Below are positions 6,514-8,732 of a DNA stretch of 8,732 bases, in pieces. Position 1 is the stretch's first letter. Each line of letters opens with the position of its first letter. Position numbers and translations under genes: made by a program. Source of the DNA: JADLGL01 sp964611195 (lineage in GTDB: Bacteria; Pseudomonadota; Alphaproteobacteria; Rhizobiales; Kaistiaceae); the NCBI GenBank assembly GCA_964611195.1, contig CAZSXA010000096.1:1-8732 (forward strand). Direction: 5' to 3'. The notes under the pieces were generated by a model that was not told the DNA's origin, made no database searches, and saw nothing but the letters and a program-made list of their open reading frames with translations.

Positions 6514-7029
6514 CTATTCCCACTCGAAGAAGCGGATGAACTCGTGATTGTCGCCGGTGAACCGGATCAGCGGGCTCGCGAACTCGTTCATCACCGTCCG
6601 CGAGATCACAGCGTCGCCGACTTCGGCATAGGCGAGGACGTTGATGGCGTCGACGTTCCAGTTGTCGCCGTCGAAGCCGCCCGTGAAGCCTTCGACATAG
6701 ATGCGGACGCTCTGGATGTCCTCGATGTCATAGCCGTCCGCTGGCGGGCGCACCGTCAACCGTGTCGTCGTGTAGTCACGGATCGGCTGATCGTCCTCGT
6801 TGATCTGGACGATCGACGACTGCCAGCCGAGTTCGGGATTGCCGAAGCGGATCTCGATGAAGGCGTTGTCGTCATTGCCGCGGAGATCGTCGCCGCCGGT
6901 GCGGATCTGGACGTCGACGAAGAAGACGCCCTCGGCATGGGCGGGAAGGGTTGCGGCGGTGAGCGCGCCGGAGACCAGCGCGAATGCGGCGGCCGCCCGA
7001 AGCGGGCGCAGGGAAGTTCGTTTGAACAT
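6514..7029 (-). CDS. Secreted protein of unknown function with TGGDDLRG / GDNWNVD signature, 171 aa
   Basis: The N-terminus is a clear Sec signal peptide: basic residues (Lys3, Arg4, Arg8), a hydrophobic core (~12-28) and an AHA-E cleavage site after residue 32. The mature protein (~139 aa) is acidic and rich in alternating polar/hydrophobic stretches typical of beta structure. It contains RTGGDDLRGNDDNA (43-56) and GDNWNVDAINV (121-131), and ends with LIRFTGDNHEFIRFFEWE. From memory, the TGGDDLRG...GDNWN(L/V)D pair recurs in exported bacterial proteins and looks like a compact beta-sandwich module, possibly metal-binding given its Asp/Asn clusters; I cannot assign a named family. There is no lipobox and no second membrane segment, so a periplasmic or extracellular location is expected. 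GAGGA (7042-7038) lies 8 nt before the ATG. It sits between pyrC and plsY with gaps of 120 and 125 bp, so it is probably its own transcription unit. Confidence 0.85.
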   Translation of the reverse strand: MFKRTSLRPLRAAAAFALVSGALTAATLPAHAEGVFFVDVQIRTGGDDLRGNDDNAFIEIRFGNPELGWQSSIVQINEDDQPIRDYTTTRLTVRPPADGYDIEDIQSVRIYVEGFTGGFDGDNWNVDAINVLAYAEVGDAVISRTVMNEFASPLIRFTGDNHEFIRFFEWE

Positions 7030-7034
7030 GATCG

Positions 7035-7091
7035 TCGTCCTCGTTGCTGTGTTGCTCGATGCGAGGCCTGATCACGAGCTAGCGAGGACGA
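7035..7091 (-). promoter_or_regulatory. Inverted repeat pairing the Shine-Dalgarno of the secreted-protein gene
   Basis: In the minus-strand leader UCGUCCUCG (7091-7083) is perfectly complementary to CGAGGACGA (7043-7035), which contains the GAGGA ribosome binding site of the gene starting at 7029. The arms are 9 bp and the loop is 39 nt. If transcription starts upstream of 7091, the structure would occlude ribosome entry. Pairing is seen in the sequence; regulation is inferred. Confidence 0.4.
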
Positions 7092-7120
7092 GTTTAACCG
7101 AGACTGAGGCGGCTGTTGTG

Positions 7121-7140
7121 ACGCCGTTCAGGAACGTCGT
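7121..7140. repeat. Imperfect palindrome just after pyrC
   Basis: ACGCCGTTC (7121-7129) and GAACGTCGT (7132-7140) are inverted with one mismatch around AG. The element begins 10 bases past the pyrC stop (7152-7150) on that strand. No T-run follows, so terminator function is uncertain. Confidence 0.3.
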
Positions 7141-7149
7141 GTTTCGGCG

Positions 7150-8469
7150 CTATTCGGCGCCATAGACGACGCGGCCGCCGACGATCGTCAACCGCGTCCG
7201 GCCCTGGAAGCGTGCGCCGGCGAAGGGCGTGTTCTTCGATTTCGAGCGAAGAAGGTCGGCGTCGAGCACCCATGGATCGTCCGGGTCGAAGACGACGAGA
7301 TCGGCTGGCGCGCCGTCGGTGAGGCGGCCGGAGTCGAGGCCGAGCAGCTCGGCGGGGCGAGTCGACATCGCACGAATGAGGGTGAGGAGATCGACGTTTC
7401 CGTCGTGACTGAGCCGGAGCGCCGCGGGGAGCAGCGTTTCCAGCCCGACCGCGCCGTCGCCCGCTTCCTCGAACGGATGCCGCTTGGTGTCGACGTCGTG
7501 CGGATCGTGCGCGGAAACGATGACGTCGATCTCGCCTGAGGCGAGCCCGGCGATCAGCGCCTGACGGTCGTCCTCGGAGCGAAGCGGCGGGGCGAGCTTG
7601 AGGAACGTCCGGTATGAGCCGATGTCGTTTTCGTTGAGCGAGAGGTTGTTGATCGAGACCGAGCAACTCGCCTCGACGCCGGCCGCGCGGGCCCGGCGGA
7701 TGACGTCGAGGGAGTCCGCGCACGAGATCTGGGCGGCGTGGTAGCGGCCGCCGGTGAGGCCGGCAAGGCGAAGGTCGCGCTCCAGCAGGATCGTTTCGGC
7801 CTCGTGCGGAATACCGGGAAGGCCGAGCCGGGTGGCGGTCTCGCTCTCGTTCATGACGCCGGCGCCGGCAAGGTCGGTGTCGGACGGCCGATGCATGACC
7901 AGCGCGCCGAAATCGCGGGCATAAGCGAGGGCGCGGCGCATCAGTAGCGCGTTCATCACGGTGTGGCGCCCGTCCGAGAGCGCGACGGCGCCGGCCTCGA
8001 GCAGAAGACCGAACTCGGTGATCTCCTTGCCTTCCAGCGCCTCGGTGATCGCCGCGGCGGGAAGGACACGCACCGGCGCGGTATCCCGTGCGCGGCGGGC
8101 GATGAAATCGACAAGCGCCGCATCGTCGATCACCGGATCGGTGTCCGGCATGGTGACGATGGTGGTCACCCCGCCGGCCGCGGCGGCATGACCGGCCGAG
8201 GCGAGCGTCTCGCGGTGCTCGCCGCCTGGCTCGCCGACATAGACGCACATGTCGATGAGGCCGGGCGCGACAACCGCCCCGCGGCAGTCGATCACATCGG
8301 CTCCGGCCGGATGCTCGGCCTTCGCCGCATCGGCGCCGGCGGCGACGATCCTGCCGTCGGCGATGATGACGGCGCCGGGCTCGTCTAGATCGCGCGACGG
8401 ATCGATGACGCGGGCGTTGGTGAGGACGAGTGGGGCAGGTTGACTGTTCAATGGCCCCCCTTTGTTCAT
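7150..8469 (-). CDS. pyrC: Dihydroorotase-like protein, probably non-catalytic (PyrC'/PyrX type), 439 aa
   Basis: This is an amidohydrolase-fold dihydroorotase homologue of the kind usually encoded beside pyrB. Numbering here is from the TTG at 8478; the ATG at 8469 is residue 4. In active enzymes the first barrel strand reads D-x-H-x-H-x-R-(D/E)-P-G; here it is DMCVYVGEPG (76-85), so both metal-binding His are Cys78 and Tyr80 and the substrate Arg is Gly82. The later metal-binding His is Gln250 (YHAAQIS), and the catalytic Asp of the usual TDHAPH stretch is Ala323 (SAHDPH). Asp169 and His196 remain. Conserved PyrC landmarks are otherwise present: ARVIDPS, EHRETLASAGHAAAAGG, MPDTDPVIDD, NNLSLNENDIG and the SKNTPF C-terminus. 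Non-catalytic homologues are known to support aspartate transcarbamoylase assembly in pseudomonads. Start choice is uncertain: ATG at 8469 without a Shine-Dalgarno, TTG at 8451 after AAGGGG, or TTG at 8478 overlapping the upstream stop as TTGA. Confidence 0.92.
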   Translation of the reverse strand: MNKGGPLNSQPAPLVLTNARVIDPSRDLDEPGAVIIADGRIVAAGADAAKAEHPAGADVIDCRGAVVAPGLIDMCVYVGEPGGEHRETLASAGHAAAAGGVTTIVTMPDTDPVIDDAALVDFIARRARDTAPVRVLPAAAITEALEGKEITEFGLLLEAGAVALSDGRHTVMNALLMRRALAYARDFGALVMHRPSDTDLAGAGVMNESETATRLGLPGIPHEAETILLERDLRLAGLTGGRYHAAQISCADSLDVIRRARAAGVEASCSVSINNLSLNENDIGSYRTFLKLAPPLRSEDDRQALIAGLASGEIDVIVSAHDPHDVDTKRHPFEEAGDGAVGLETLLPAALRLSHDGNVDLLTLIRAMSTRPAELLGLDSGRLTDGAPADLVVFDPDDPWVLDADLLRSKSKNTPFAGARFQGRTRLTIVGGRVVYGAE

Positions 8470-8474
8470 GGGGT

Positions 8475-8732
8475 TCAACGGTATTGACGACTCAGCATGA
8501 TTTTGTCGTAGGACAACTTCTCGAGCCTTTCTTCCAAGTATCTTCCCGACGCTTTCAGGATGTCAGACAATCTCAAGACGCATGCCTCGTCATCGGGGGT
8601 CTTGAGAAGCACCAATGGCTCAGAGTCTTGTGACCTCTCTAAGTTCTCCCTCTCTCTTTCTAGCAATTCCCACATCTCGGTCACACTTCGGGATAAGAAC
8701 ATCAGCGCCTGCCTGTTTCCATGTATTACCTC
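8475..8732 (-). CDS. Unrecognised helical protein, C-terminal part (5' end beyond window)
   Basis: The frame is open from the window edge to a TGA at 8477-8475, giving 85 residues. A Met lies at 8702, but ten sense codons precede it with no stop, so the gene probably starts further right. The sequence is highly charged and predicted helical, with a possible coiled coil in WELLERERENLERSQ. A middle stretch, SEPLVLLKTPDDEACVLRLS, looks like two short beta strands, followed by a second amphipathic helix (LEERLEKLSYDKIM). I recognise no family. By hand count GC is 126 of 258 (about 49%), against roughly two-thirds in adjacent pyrC. It also uses TTA, CTA, AGA and AGG codons that are rare in the other genes. 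This suggests recent acquisition. It stands where pyrB is expected and its stop abuts pyrC. Coding is likely but not certain, because only the tail is visible. Confidence 0.6.
   Translation of the reverse strand, partial: EVIHGNRQALMFLSRSVTEMWELLERERENLERSQDSEPLVLLKTPDDEACVLRLSDILKASGRYLEERLEKLSYDKIMLSRQYR

Noticed and set aside
7143..7160. Direct repeat TTCGGCGC over the pyrC stop
   Set aside because: An 8-base repeat in GC-rich DNA is expected by chance, and no third copy or regular spacing is present.
7598..7627. Second GGAAC...CGTT pair on the plus strand
   Set aside because: The spacer is 19 nt, outside the 16-17 nt rule, and it lies inside pyrC with no plus-strand gene downstream.
7094..8248. 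Minus-strand frame of 384 codons overlapping pyrC
   Set aside because: It is an Arg-rich shadow in another frame of pyrC with no recognisable domain.
8455..8460. Six-base C/G run in the first codons of pyrC as a phase-variation tract
   Set aside because: Six bases is short for slippage switching, and the tract would lie outside the gene if translation starts at the TTG at 8451, where it serves as the ribosome binding site.

Overview
The window looks like chromosomal DNA of a high-GC alphaproteobacterium, most likely of the Rhizobiales/Hyphomicrobiales. The basis is GC-rich codon use, GTG and TTG starts in core genes, a candidate EcfG-type stress promoter, and the minus-strand gene order pyrC - plsY - dprA - topA - rnr. 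From general knowledge this block is conserved in many members of the order, usually with pyrB just upstream of pyrC. No genus can be named from the sequence alone.

Layout, right to left in the direction of most transcription. At the right edge (8475-8732) is the C-terminal part of an unrecognised, lower-GC, helical protein on the minus strand, sitting where pyrB would be expected. Next comes a dihydroorotase-like gene (7150-8469) whose product lacks the metal-binding HxH motif and is probably a non-catalytic PyrC'/PyrX protein. A small secreted protein of unknown function follows (6514-7029), then plsY (5771-6388), an acyl-phosphate:glycerol-3-phosphate acyltransferase. plsY overlaps dprA (4653-5774) by GTGA. 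A ferritin-like DUF892 (YciE/YciF family) gene (4077-4559) lies on the opposite strand between dprA and topA. It has a perfect GGAAC-N17-CGTT promoter match and a strong intrinsic terminator. topA (1182-3827, TTG start) and rnr (1-1182, truncated by the window edge) overlap by one base (TGATG).

The core genes serve pyrimidine synthesis (PyrC'), phospholipid synthesis (PlsY), handling of incoming single-stranded DNA (DprA), supercoiling (TopA) and RNA decay (RNase R). They do not form one pathway; their linkage is a conserved chromosomal neighbourhood. Three genes look like accessory additions to it: the DUF892 stress gene, the secreted protein between pyrC and plsY, and the low-GC gene at the right edge.

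There are no tRNA or rRNA genes, CRISPR arrays or insertion sequences that I can see, and no gene-free stretch above 300 bases. Nothing here is clearly a new multi-gene system. The best leads are the foreign-looking gene next to pyrC, the stress promoter, the PyrC pseudoenzyme and two 5'-leader structures at ribosome binding sites.
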